DNA of 14,017 nucleotides from assembly GCA_946886245.1 (NCBI GenBank), contig CAMPIF010000057.1, positions 1 through 14,017 of the forward strand, given 5' to 3'. The notes beneath the pieces were generated by a model that worked only from the letters and a program-made list of their open reading frames with translations, made no database searches and had not been told where the DNA came from. Both the position numbers and the translations under genes were made by a program. This stretch comes from Ectopseudomonas composti. Its GTDB lineage: Bacteria; Pseudomonadota; Gammaproteobacteria; Pseudomonadales; Pseudomonadaceae. The stretch's first letter is position 1; each line of letters starts with the position of its first letter. Shown here piece by piece: positions 1-8,297 of the stretch.

Positions 1-1
1 G

Positions 2-1491
<1,490 letters not shown>

Positions 1492-1495
<4 letters not shown>

Positions 1496-1923
1496 ACATC
1501 GGCCAAGCCGCCAGGCACACCGGCCTGAGCGCCAAGATGATTCGCTACTACGAGTCCATCGACCTGCTGCCCCATGCAGGGCGCTCGGAGAGTGGCTATC
1601 GGCAGTACGGCACGGCCGACCTGCACCGCCTGGCGTTCATCAAGCGGGCGCGGGATCTGGGCTTTTCTCTGGAGGAAGTCGGCAAGCTGCTGGCCCTGTG
1701 GCAGGACAAGCAGCGCGCCAGTGCCGATGTGAAGGCGCTGGCCGAGGAACATATCGCCACGCTGTCGCGCAAGATCGCCGAGATGAGCGCGTTGCGCGAT
1801 ACGCTGGTGGAGTTGGCGAACGGTTGCCAGGGTAACGACCGGCCGGACTGCCCGATATTGAAGGGGATCGAGGAGGGCGTCAGCTGCGGCGCATCGAAAT
1901 GCGCGCACGGAGGGACCTTGTAG
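1492..1923 (+). CDS. cueR: CueR, MerR-family Cu(I)-responsive activator
   Basis: Cytoplasmic dimeric regulator, 143 aa, that binds the 19-bp-spaced promoter of copper export genes and activates it on binding Cu(I). The N-terminal winged helix-turn-helix is intact ([19 protein letters not shown], residues 3-21), followed by the dimerisation helix. Ser77 and the metal-ligand cysteines Cys112 and Cys120 (in [12 protein letters not shown]) fall at the same numbers as in E. coli CueR. Ser77 is the residue that distinguishes sensors of +1 ions (Cu, Ag, Au) from those of +2 ions. A Cys-rich tail (CGASKCAH) is also kept. I chose ATG 1492 over an in-frame ATG at 1465 because it begins with the family N-terminus MNIGQAA, overlaps the copA stop as ATGA, and has an AGGGAG ribosome site about 10 nt upstream. 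Its TAG stop lies in a REP-like repeat. Confidence 0.96.
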
Positions 1924-1978
1924 CCCGGATGCAATCCGGGGGAGGCTGCGAAAACGCCCCGGATTTCATCCGGGCTAC
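1920..1978. repeat. REP-like doublet 1, overlapping the cueR stop
   Basis: Two 20-nt arms, 1920-1939 and 1959-1978, are inverted complements with one mismatch. Each arm region also contains its own small palindrome: CCCGGAT-gca-ATCCGGG (1924-1940) and CCCGGAT-ttc-ATCCGGG (1958-1974). The architecture is that of a REP doublet. It lies between convergent genes and could also slow transcription or protect 3' ends. I recognise the GTAGCCCGGAT... sequence as a common dispersed element in pseudomonads; the copy number in this genome is not visible here. Confidence 0.8.
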
Positions 1979-1983
1979 GGTTC

Positions 1984-2048
1984 TGTAGGAGCCCGCTTGC
2001 GGGCGATTGCTAAGCGTAAACACCATCGCCAGCAAGCCGGCTCCTGCA
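1984..2048. repeat. REP doublet 2 (REPIN-like), TAGGAGC..GCTTGC type
   Basis: Arms 1984-2007 and 2025-2048 are inverted complements with 3 mismatches in 24, separated by 17 nt. The left arm contains the perfect core GCCCGC-tt-GCGGGC; the right arm carries the matching GCC..GGC core around AGCAAG. This is the well-known Pseudomonas REP family, arranged head to head as a mobile doublet (REPIN) normally spread by RAYT transposases. No RAYT gene is in the window. Confidence 0.85.
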
Positions 2049-2078
2049 CCCGCAGCAGATTGCGCCTCGAACATTGCC

Positions 2079-2966
2079 TCAGCGCATCCAGGGCGGTATG
2101 GGTTCGGCGTCCTTGGGTTCGTCGTCAGCGTTGAGCAGGGCCTGCTTCTTCGCTTCCTCAGCCAACGCGGCCTTGATCTCGCGCATCACTGCATCGATAT
2201 CGGCGGCGTCTTCCGGTTCGGCGAACTCGCCGGTCAGCTGCGTATCGGGCTGCAGTTTTCCGGCCTCGTAAAGCGCCCACATTTCCTTGGCGTACTTGGT
2301 GTACCTGAGCTCGGGGGCGAACTGGCCGAAGTACTCGGCCATGTTGCGCACATCGCGCTCGAGCATGCTGAAGGCATGGTTGTTGGCGGCAGCGTCCACG
2401 GCCTGCGGCAGATCGATGATCACCGGTCCCTCGGGGCCGAGCAGCACATTGAACTCCGACAGGTCGCCATGCACCAGGCCCGCGCAGAGCATCTTGACGA
2501 TTTCCTGGATCATGAAAGCGTGAAATTCACGCGCATCATCCGGATGCAGATCGACGTCATTGAGCCGCGGCGCAACATCACCCTCGCCGTCGCCCACCAG
2601 CTCCATCAGCAGCACACCATCGAGAAAGTCATAAGGCTTGGGCACCCGCACACCGGCACTGGCCAGGCGAAACAGCGCCGCCACCTCGGCGTTCTGCCAG
2701 GCCTGCTCCTGCTCCTTGCGCCCGTACTTGCTGCCCTTGGCCATGGCCCGCGCCTGCCGGCTGCCACGTACCTTACGGCCCTCCTGATACTCGGAAGCCT
2801 GGCGAAAACTGCGTTTGTTGGCTTCCTTGTAGACCTTGGCGCAGCGCAGCTCATCGCCGCAGCGCACCACATAAACCGCTGCTTCCTTGCCGCTCATCAG
2901 CGGTCGCAGCACCTCGTCCACCAGGCCATCTTCGACCAGGGGTTCAATACGTTTGGGCGTCTTCAT
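2079..2966 (-). CDS. RIO1-like serine protein kinase
   Basis: Cytoplasmic atypical protein kinase, 295 aa. The nucleotide loop is M-S-G-K-E-A-A-V-Y (24-32), the ATP-binding lysine is Lys44 in CAKVYKE, the catalytic loop is HGDLSEFN (Asp168, Asn173), and the metal-binding aspartate is Asp185 in VIIDLPQ. These match the RIO family, which lacks the activation loop of ordinary kinases. A basic insert (about 55-90, with ANKRSF and RKVRGSRQARAMAKG) fits the flexible loop of RIO1 proteins, and the C-terminus is acidic. All catalytic residues are present, so it is probably active. Eukaryotic and archaeal RIO kinases act in small-subunit ribosome maturation; the bacterial substrate is unknown to me. 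It is convergent with cueR and separated from it by REP doublets. The upstream LysR gene is 89 nt away on the same strand; joint transcription is possible but not shown. The ribosome site is weak. Confidence 0.9.
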   Translation of the reverse strand: MKTPKRIEPLVEDGLVDEVLRPLMSGKEAAVYVVRCGDELRCAKVYKEANKRSFRQASEYQEGRKVRGSRQARAMAKGSKYGRKEQEQAWQNAEVAALFRLASAGVRVPKPYDFLDGVLLMELVGDGEGDVAPRLNDVDLHPDDAREFHAFMIQEIVKMLCAGLVHGDLSEFNVLLGPEGPVIIDLPQAVDAAANNHAFSMLERDVRNMAEYFGQFAPELRYTKYAKEMWALYEAGKLQPDTQLTGEFAEPEDAADIDAVMREIKAALAEEAKKQALLNADDEPKDAEPIPPWMR

Positions 2967-3055
2967 CGGTGTGGATCACGGGTCCTTTTTGGCCAGGGGC
3001 GGGACGTTCAGAGGCCATCCTCTCACAGCGCGGGGCAGATGCCGACTCCCAGCGC

Positions 3056-3943
3056 TCAGGCACTGACCAGATGACGCCTGAGCGCCTCGATGGCATAGCG
3101 TACCTTGGCCGGTTGGGCATCGCGTCGTGGCGTGACGATATACAGGCCGATGGGTTCGAGTTGCCAATCCGGCAGCAGCGGCAACAGCTCGCCGCGAGCC
3201 AGCAGTTCACGGACTTCCGGCTCCGGCTGCAGCGACACGCCCATACCTGCCAGAGTGAACTGACGCGCAGCCAGGATGTTATTGCAGCAGATGCGCGTCT
3301 CCAGCCGCAGGCGCCGCTGCACTTCAGCGGGGCCATGCAAGGTCAGGTGATGGCTGCGCTCCAGATGCAGGCCGATCCAGTCGAGCTTGAGCAATTGCGT
3401 CGGCTCGACTGGTAAACCGGCGCGAGCCAGGTAGGCCGGAGCGGCGCACAGGATCATGCGCCAGTCGGTCACGTGACGGGCCACCAGGCTGGAGTCCTCC
3501 TGGCGGCCGACACGGATGGCGAGATCGATACGCGACTCGATCAGGTCGATCTGCTCATCATGAAAGAACAGGCTCAGGCTCAACCCCGGATGAGCGCTGA
3601 GCAACGGCGCCAGCGCTTCGCTCAGCAGCGGCCCGGAAAACCCGGCCGGAGCAGCCACACGCAACTCGCCCACCGGCGCATCACGCTGCTCGGCCAGGCG
3701 CTGCCCGGCTTGCTCGGCCAGTTCGACTATCTGTCGGCAGCTTTCATAGAACTGCGCGCCCGCCTCGGTCAGGGTCAGCTTGCGCGTGGTGCGGTGCAGC
3801 AGCGTGACGCCAGTGGCTTCCTCCAGCCGGCGAATCTGCTGACTGACCGCCGAAGCCGTCATGCCCATGGCTTCGGCAGCCGCCACCATCGATCCCCGTT
3901 CCACCACCATGGCGAACAACGCCATGCGTTTGAGCTGCTGCAT
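3056..3943 (-). CDS. LysR-family transcriptional regulator
   Basis: DNA-binding regulator, 295 aa, the usual family length. The N-terminal helix-turn-helix spans roughly residues 16-45 (GSMVAAAEAMGMTASAVSQQIRRLE), followed by the family hallmark LLHRTTRKLTLTEAG (48-62). The rest is the effector-binding domain, beginning at about residue 92 (GELRVAAPAGFSG), with DLAIRVG and LAGMGVSLQPE segments as in the CrgA/DsdC-like subgroup. It is divergent from the NAD(P)-binding oxidoreductase gene across a 100-nt gap. In this family that layout usually means the regulator controls the neighbour and itself. The inducer cannot be read from the sequence. The ATG has AGGG about 9 nt upstream. Confidence 0.93.
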   Translation of the reverse strand: MQQLKRMALFAMVVERGSMVAAAEAMGMTASAVSQQIRRLEEATGVTLLHRTTRKLTLTEAGAQFYESCRQIVELAEQAGQRLAEQRDAPVGELRVAAPAGFSGPLLSEALAPLLSAHPGLSLSLFFHDEQIDLIESRIDLAIRVGRQEDSSLVARHVTDWRMILCAAPAYLARAGLPVEPTQLLKLDWIGLHLERSHHLTLHGPAEVQRRLRLETRICCNNILAARQFTLAGMGVSLQPEPEVRELLARGELLPLLPDWQLEPIGLYIVTPRRDAQPAKVRYAIEALRRHLVSA

Positions 3944-4043
3944 TGTGAAGCCCTGCTTAATTATCCAAGTGCATCAGGCCACTTTTTCCGGTGTTTATCC
4001 AGCAGCGATCATGTGTTCACCTTCACTGCTCGAGATTACCCCC
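3944..4043. promoter_or_regulatory. Divergent LysR/oxidoreductase control region
   Basis: This 100-nt gap must hold both promoters. A minus-strand -10-like GATAAT (3965-3960) sits just upstream of the LysR gene and lies inside a short inverted repeat CTT-N8-AAG (3956-3969), a candidate autoregulatory site. No convincing -35 is seen for either gene, so the exact sites are uncertain. Confidence 0.4.
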
Positions 4044-4685
4044 ATGAAAATCGCACTGATTGGCGCCACGGGTTATACCGGCGCACCGCTGCTGCAAGAG
4101 GCACTGGGCCGCGGTCATCAGGTCACCGCGCTGGTACGCCATCCGCAAAAACTGAGCGCACACCCGCAACTCACCGTCGTTCAGGCGGACGTCCACGACA
4201 ACGCCGCGCTGGCTCAGCAGCTACAGGGCCACGACGCGGTGATCAGCGCATTCAACCCGGGCTGGGGCGTGGCGGACATTCGCGAACAATTCATCGCCGG
4301 CAGCCGCTCGATCGTCGCGGCGAGCAAGCAGGCCGGCGTCAAACGCCTGCTGATGGTCGGCGGTGCCGGCAGTCTGTACGTCGCCCCCGGCATGCAACTG
4401 ATCGACACCCCGGACTTTCCGGCCGAGTACAGGGAAGGCGCCGAAGGTGCACGCCAGGCGCTGAACATGCTGTGTGAAGAGTCGGAGCTGGAGTGGACCT
4501 TTCTCTCGCCAGCCGCCCTGCTCGTCCCAGGCCCACGCACCGGCAAGTTCCGCCTGGGTCGTGACGAGTTGCTGATGAACGGCGAAGAGCCGGGTAGCAT
4601 TTCGGTGGCCGACCTGGCCGTAGCACTGCTGGACGAAGTCGAGCAACCGCAGCACATCCGTCAGCGCTTCACCCTGGCGTACTGA
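4044..4685 (+). CDS. Atypical SDR, NAD(P)-binding oxidoreductase (NmrA/YwnB-like)
   Basis: Cytoplasmic Rossmann-fold protein, 213 aa. It opens with MKIALIGATGYTG, whose GxxGxxG (residues 7-13) is the dinucleotide site. Arg32 after the second strand (ALVRHP) suggests NADP(H), and the acidic D-V pair at 49-50 follows the third strand. Later VGGAGSL (105-111), WTFLSPA (151-157) and SISVADLA (185-192) match NAD(P)H-binding SDRs of the YwnB/NmrA type. The classical YxxxK catalytic pair is not evident, so it may be a redox sensor or a reductase of unknown substrate. I chose ATG 4044 because the fold begins there; in-frame codons upstream run back into the divergent LysR gene. It is probably controlled by that LysR protein. 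Confidence 0.85.
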   Translation: MKIALIGATGYTGAPLLQEALGRGHQVTALVRHPQKLSAHPQLTVVQADVHDNAALAQQLQGHDAVISAFNPGWGVADIREQFIAGSRSIVAASKQAGVKRLLMVGGAGSLYVAPGMQLIDTPDFPAEYREGAEGARQALNMLCEESELEWTFLSPAALLVPGPRTGKFRLGRDELLMNGEEPGSISVADLAVALLDEVEQPQHIRQRFTLAY

Positions 4686-4695
4686 GCCTCGCCGA

Positions 4696-4718
4696 CGCCT
4701 GCCGCAATGCGGCAGGCG
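4696..4718 (+). other. Strong GC hairpin between oxidoreductase and DUF2218 genes
   Basis: A perfect 9-bp stem (CGCCTGCCG, 4696-4704, with CGGCAGGCG, 4710-4718) closes a 5-nt loop 10 nt after the oxidoreductase stop. No T-run follows, so it is not a standard intrinsic terminator. It may stabilise the upstream mRNA or partly uncouple the DUF2218 gene downstream. Confidence 0.6.
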
Positions 4719-4749
4719 CCAGGACACACGTAGCCCAAGAGGATTTTGC

Positions 4750-5040
4750 ATGACCCTATTCAGCAGCAGCGCCTTCGTCGCGACCGACACCCCGGCGCGC
4801 TATATCAGCCGTCTGTGCAAGCACTTCGCACACAAGATTCCGGTCAGCTTCGACGAGCAGCAGGGCAGTATCGAGTTCGGCGCCGGCCTGGCGACCTTGC
4901 AGGCAGAACACCAGGGCTTGCGTCTGCGGGTTGAAAGCGCCAGCAGTGAAGACCTGCAACGCCTGGAGGGCGTCGTCGGCAGCCACTTCGAGCGCTTTGC
5001 CTGGCAGGAGGCGCTGACCCTGGACTGGCAGCCCAACTGA
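4750..5040 (+). CDS. DUF2218 family protein (copy 1)
   Basis: Small, probably cytoplasmic protein of 96 aa with no signal peptide or membrane segment. It matches the DUF2218 family by the core R-L-C-K-H-F-x-H-K-I (residues 21-30), a middle F-x-x-G...L-Q-A, and a C-terminal H-F-x-x-F-A...L-x-L-x-W. Function is unknown. A second, diverged copy at 9961-10239 is coupled to an iron ABC transporter, and this copy lies just upstream of the pxpA/cirA iron-receptor locus, so a role tied to siderophore or iron handling is my inference. Cys23, His25 and His28 in the core could bind metal; that is speculative. A ribosome site AGAGGA (4738-4743) lies 6 nt before the ATG. The gene may be read from the oxidoreductase promoter 64 nt upstream. 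Confidence 0.85.
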   Translation: MTLFSSSAFVATDTPARYISRLCKHFAHKIPVSFDEQQGSIEFGAGLATLQAEHQGLRLRVESASSEDLQRLEGVVGSHFERFAWQEALTLDWQPN

Positions 5041-5044
5041 TCCC

Positions 5045-5788
5045 TCACAGCGCATCCAGCCGGGCGCGCAAACGGCGCAGCACCGCCAGCGACTGGGGGT
5101 TGTCGCCATGCACGCACCGCCTGTCATCCCGCAACCGCAGCGGTTTGCCGTCGTTATCGGCGAAAGAATCGCCGCTGGCGATGGCCAGCGCCTGGCCGAG
5201 GATGCGCTCTGGATCCTGATGCACCGCGTCACTGAGCCGGCGTGGCGCCAGTTGGCCATCTGACAAGTAGGCGCGGTCGGCGAATGCCTCGAACATGAGC
5301 GGTACATCGGCTTCGTCGGCCAGGCGCAGCTCCCGATCATTGTCTGCCAGCGCCAGCACCATCAGCGGCAGGCCCTTGCGATAGCTGGCACAGGCATCGA
5401 GTACCGCCGTCAGCAACGCATCATCACGCACCAGATCGTTGTACAGCGCGCCATGTGGCTTGACGTAGGCCAACTGGCAACCAGCCGCTCGGCAAAAGCC
5501 ATCCAGTGCCCCCACCTGATACAGCACCAGTGCGCGGACTTCCTCCGGCGAGCACTGCAGATGACGCCGACCAAAGCCTTGCAGGTCCGGATAGGAAGGA
5601 TGCGCGCCAATGCTCACGCCATGCGCCACGGCCAGCTCGACGCTGCGCGCCATGATCAGCGGATCGCCGGCATGGAAGCCGCAAGCCAGATTGGCCTGAT
5701 CGATCAGCGGCATGGCCAGAGCGTCGTCGCCCATGCGCCAGGCGCCGAAGCCCTCGCCCATGTCGCAGTTCAGGAGAATGGGGTTCAT
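5045..5788 (-). CDS. pxpA: 5-oxoprolinase subunit A (LamB/YcsF family)
   Basis: Cytoplasmic protein of 247 aa, normal for PxpA. In the known system PxpA works with PxpB and PxpC to hydrolyse 5-oxoproline (pyroglutamate) to glutamate using ATP. Family motifs are all present: NCDMGEG (7-13), ANLACGFHAGD (32-42), GAHPSYPD (61-68), VKPHGALYN (109-117), EAFADRAY near 168 and a C-terminal CVHGD. No pxpB or pxpC is adjacent: downstream is a convergent DUF2218 gene only 4 nt away, and upstream is a divergent siderophore receptor. It therefore looks like an orphan subunit, or one whose partners are elsewhere. No strong ribosome site or promoter is visible before the ATG. Confidence 0.93.
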   Translation of the reverse strand: MNPILLNCDMGEGFGAWRMGDDALAMPLIDQANLACGFHAGDPLIMARSVELAVAHGVSIGAHPSYPDLQGFGRRHLQCSPEEVRALVLYQVGALDGFCRAAGCQLAYVKPHGALYNDLVRDDALLTAVLDACASYRKGLPLMVLALADNDRELRLADEADVPLMFEAFADRAYLSDGQLAPRRLSDAVHQDPERILGQALAIASGDSFADNDGKPLRLRDDRRCVHGDNPQSLAVLRRLRARLDAL

Positions 5789-5913
5789 GCCGGCAGCTTA
5801 GAGCGCCTGGAAAGCCTGCGTAAAGCACGCGCCACACTCGAGAATCAGTCGCACTTACAAAATTTACACTTGCCTGCAGGCCAACCACCACGGCCTTTCC
5901 AGCCGGACACCCT

Positions 5914-5932
5914 GTCCATCAGTATCATTCGC
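5914..5932 (-). promoter_or_regulatory. Fur-box-like sequence 1 upstream of cirA
   Basis: Read on the minus strand, GCGAATGATACTGATGGAC matches the 19-bp consensus GATAATGATAATCATTATC at 12 of 19 positions, including the run AATGATA. It lies just upstream of the candidate -35 of cirA. Confidence 0.5.
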
Positions 5933-5934
5933 AA

Positions 5935-5962
5935 TTGAACCTTATATGCAAATCACTATCAT
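5935..5962 (+). promoter_or_regulatory. Candidate sigma70 promoter of cirA
   Basis: TTGAAC (5935-5940) and TATCAT (5957-5962) are separated by 16 nt. The -10 matches the consensus at 5 of 6 positions and the -35 at 4 of 6. The element is interleaved with the Fur-box-like sequences, as expected for an iron-repressed promoter. The start codon follows about 50 nt later. Confidence 0.6.
5942..5960 (+). promoter_or_regulatory. Fur-box-like sequence 2, overlapping the cirA promoter
   Basis: TTATATGCAAATCACTATC matches the Fur consensus at 12 of 19 positions; its right half ATCACTATC matches 8 of 9. It covers the promoter spacer and part of the -10, so bound Fur-Fe would block polymerase. Confidence 0.5.
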
Positions 5963-6015
5963 TCCGGCCATCTGCACCGTTCCGACTGCACCCTCTTACT
6001 GCCAGGAGTAGATCG

Positions 6016-8244
6016 ATGTCCGCCCTCAATTCCCGCACCGCCTTGGCCAGCGCCATTGCGCTGGCCGCCAGTTTCGGCGCCCAGGCCAACGAGCCTATCG
6101 CCCTGGGCGATGTGGTCGTCAGTGCCTCCGGCTTCGAACAGAAGATCACCGAAGCCCCCGCCAGCATCAGCGTGATCAGCCGCGAGGAGTTGCAGCAGAA
6201 AAGTTTCAGCAATCTCGCCGAGGCACTCGAGGATGTTGAAGGCATCGATGTGCGTCAGGGCACCGGCAAAACTGGCGGGCTGAACATCAGCATCCGTGGC
6301 ATGCCCATCCAATACAGCCTGATCCTGATCGACGGCCGCCGGCAGAACGCCGCCGGCAACGTCACGCCCAACGGTTTCAACGAGACGTCCACCAGCTTCA
6401 TGCCGCCGCTGTCCGCCATCGAGCGTATCGAAGTGATTCGTGGGCCCATGTCGACCCTTTATGGTTCCGACGCCATGGGTGGCGTGATCAACATCATCAC
6501 CCGCAAGGTCGGCAAGCAGTGGGCTGGCTCGCTGACGCTGGATCACACTTATCAGGAGAATCGCGACTTCGGCGATGCCAGCAAGGCCAGTCTTTACGCC
6601 AGTGGCCCCCTGATCGACGGCCTGCTCGGCCTGCAACTGCGCGGCAGCCTGTATGACCGTGGGGCGTCGGATCTGAGCTTCGACAACGACGCCACAGTCA
6701 GCCGTCGCGGCGCCTCGCCGGTCGAGGGTCGCAACAGCAATGTCGGTGGCCGGCTGACGTTCACCCCCCATGAAGATCATGACTTCGCACTCGATATCGA
6801 ACGCGGTCGCCAGGTCTACGACAACGATGAATGCCAGCTCGGTAGCCTCGACGGCACCAACACGGGCAATACCGCACCGACCACTGGCTGCGGCCCTACT
6901 GCTCCCCGCGCCAGCGGTTACAAGGACGAGCTGCGTTTCGAACGTGAGCAGTACGCTCTCAGCCACACCGCACGCCTGGGCTTCGGCACCTGGGACAGCA
7001 GCCTGACCCACAGCACCACGGAAACCTCCGGCCGCACCATCCCTGGCCGTAACGCCGGTGGCGACATCGGTCAGCCGCTGCCATCCGCTCCCTGGGCCAT
7101 CGTCGGCGATGATCGTGAGCTGAAAACCAGCAATCTGGTGCTCGACACCAAGCTGGTCGCCCCACTGGGTGAAAGCCACATCACCAGCATTGGCGGTCAG
7201 TGGTGGGAAGCGGAGATGACCGACAGCCTGGCGCAGAAGGATTACGAACAAAGCATGTGGGCGCTGTTCGCAGAGGACGAATGGCGCCTGCGTGAAGATC
7301 TCGCGCTCACCCTCGGCGTGCGCTATGACGATCACGAGACCTTTGGCGGCCATGTCAGCCCGCGCGCCTATCTGGTGTGGAACACCACCGACAACTGGAC
7401 CCTCAAGGGCGGTGTCAGCCGTGGCTACAAAACGCCCGACCTGAACGACCTGCACGATGGCATCAATGGCATCACCGCGCAGGGGCGCGCCGTCACGGTC
7501 GGTAACCCTGACCTCAAGCCGGAAACCAGCACCAGCGCCGAGATCGGCGCCTACTTCGACAGTCTCGCTGGGTTCAAGGCCAATGCCACCCTGTTCCACA
7601 ACAAGTTCAAGGACAAGATCGCATCGGGCCCGAATATCGTCGATCACCCGCTGTGCCTGGGTAATCAGGCCGTCAACGGCTCCGCGAACCCCGGCTGCGC
7701 GCCGCTGGTCAACATCGACGAGGCTGTCACTAAGGGTCTGGAGCTGGCCAGTAGCTGGCAGTTTGCATCGGGTTGGACGCTGTCGGGCAACTACACCTAC
7801 ACCGACAGCGAGCAGAGCAGCGGCACCAACAAGGGCGCACCGCTGACCAACACCCCTCAGCACATGGCGCATGCCAAGCTGAACTGGAAGCCGACCGACC
7901 GCCTGAGCCTGTGGTTCTCCGGCGAATACCGTGGTGAGCGCGCCCGCTTCCTGCAACGCACGGCCAACCTGTCGGCGGCAGATCTGGCGGTCCATGAACA
8001 GGTCGGCGCCCTCAAGGCCTACGAAGTGTTCCACCTCGGTGGCTCGGTCAAGGCCTCGCAGAACGTGACCCTGAACGCCAGCATCTACAACCTGTTCGAC
8101 AAGGACTTCCTCGACGGCAAGGTATATACGGACAGCAGCGGCAACCAGGCCTGGTCGTCCTATTACATCCAGACTGGCCAGTCCACCACCGGTACCGTGG
8201 AGGAAGGCCGTCGTCTCTGGCTATCCGCCGTGATCGACTTCTGA
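6016..8244 (+). CDS. cirA: CirA-like TonB-dependent catecholate siderophore receptor
   Basis: Outer-membrane 22-stranded barrel, 742 aa, that imports ferric siderophores using TonB energy. A signal peptide of about 24 residues ends AQA|NE. The TonB box DVVVSAS (from residue 32) follows, then a plug domain with NISIRGMPIQYSLILIDGRR and RGPMSTLYGSDAMGGVINIITR, then the barrel ending in WLSAVIDF with the terminal Phe needed for outer-membrane insertion. Long stretches recall E. coli CirA from memory: FAEDEW, FGGHVSPRAYLVW, NPDLKPE, KGAPLTNTPQHM, and STTGTVEEGR near the end. Two cysteine pairs (273/292 and 547/561) lie in likely external loops. I chose ATG 6016, 7 nt after AGGAG (6004-6008), because it gives a clean signal peptide; an in-frame ATG-less extension to 5935 would put coding sequence over the promoter. 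The exact siderophore is unknown. Fur repression is likely. Confidence 0.92.
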   Translation: MSALNSRTALASAIALAASFGAQANEPIALGDVVVSASGFEQKITEAPASISVISREELQQKSFSNLAEALEDVEGIDVRQGTGKTGGLNISIRGMPIQYSLILIDGRRQNAAGNVTPNGFNETSTSFMPPLSAIERIEVIRGPMSTLYGSDAMGGVINIITRKVGKQWAGSLTLDHTYQENRDFGDASKASLYASGPLIDGLLGLQLRGSLYDRGASDLSFDNDATVSRRGASPVEGRNSNVGGRLTFTPHEDHDFALDIERGRQVYDNDECQLGSLDGTNTGNTAPTTGCGPTAPRASGYKDELRFEREQYALSHTARLGFGTWDSSLTHSTTETSGRTIPGRNAGGDIGQPLPSAPWAIVGDDRELKTSNLVLDTKLVAPLGESHITSIGGQWWEAEMTDSLAQKDYEQSMWALFAEDEWRLREDLALTLGVRYDDHETFGGHVSPRAYLVWNTTDNWTLKGGVSRGYKTPDLNDLHDGINGITAQGRAVTVGNPDLKPETSTSAEIGAYFDSLAGFKANATLFHNKFKDKIASGPNIVDHPLCLGNQAVNGSANPGCAPLVNIDEAVTKGLELASSWQFASGWTLSGNYTYTDSEQSSGTNKGAPLTNTPQHMAHAKLNWKPTDRLSLWFSGEYRGERARFLQRTANLSAADLAVHEQVGALKAYEVFHLGGSVKASQNVTLNASIYNLFDKDFLDGKVYTDSSGNQAWSSYYIQTGQSTTGTVEEGRRLWLSAVIDF

Positions 8245-8262
8245 TTGATCATAGCGCCCATG

Positions 8263-8297
8263 AAAATCGCCAGCCCCAAGGCTGGCGTTTTGCTTTG
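8263..8297. terminator. Intrinsic terminator after cirA, probably bidirectional
   Basis: An 8-bp stem CGCCAGCC (8268-8275) and GGCTGGCG (8280-8287) closes a CCAA loop. TTTTGCTTT follows on the plus strand. The preceding GAAAAT gives ATTTTC after the stem on the minus strand, so it can also stop speC transcripts arriving from the right. Confidence 0.88.

Noticed and set aside
2007..3074. A 355-codon plus-strand open frame covering the RIO kinase gene
   Set aside because: It starts inside a REP repeat and is a reverse-strand shadow of the kinase, which has all catalytic motifs.
3861..4043. N-terminal extension of the oxidoreductase from an upstream ATG
   Set aside because: It would overlap the start of the divergent LysR gene and add about 60 residues before the Rossmann motif that normally begins the protein.
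5851..5870. TTACA-N4-TTACA direct repeat upstream of pxpA as a regulatory site
   Set aside because: It is too short and common to distinguish from chance, and no matching promoter is seen.
5935..6015. N-terminal extension of the CirA-like receptor
   Set aside because: It would cover the promoter and Fur-like sites and place about 27 residues before a normal signal peptide; AGGAG stands 7 nt before ATG 6016.
5959..8034. A 691-codon open frame antisense to cirA
   Set aside because: It mirrors the cirA codons in GC-rich DNA, where third-position bias removes stops on the other strand. Its product has no recognisable domains, whereas the plus strand encodes a full receptor.
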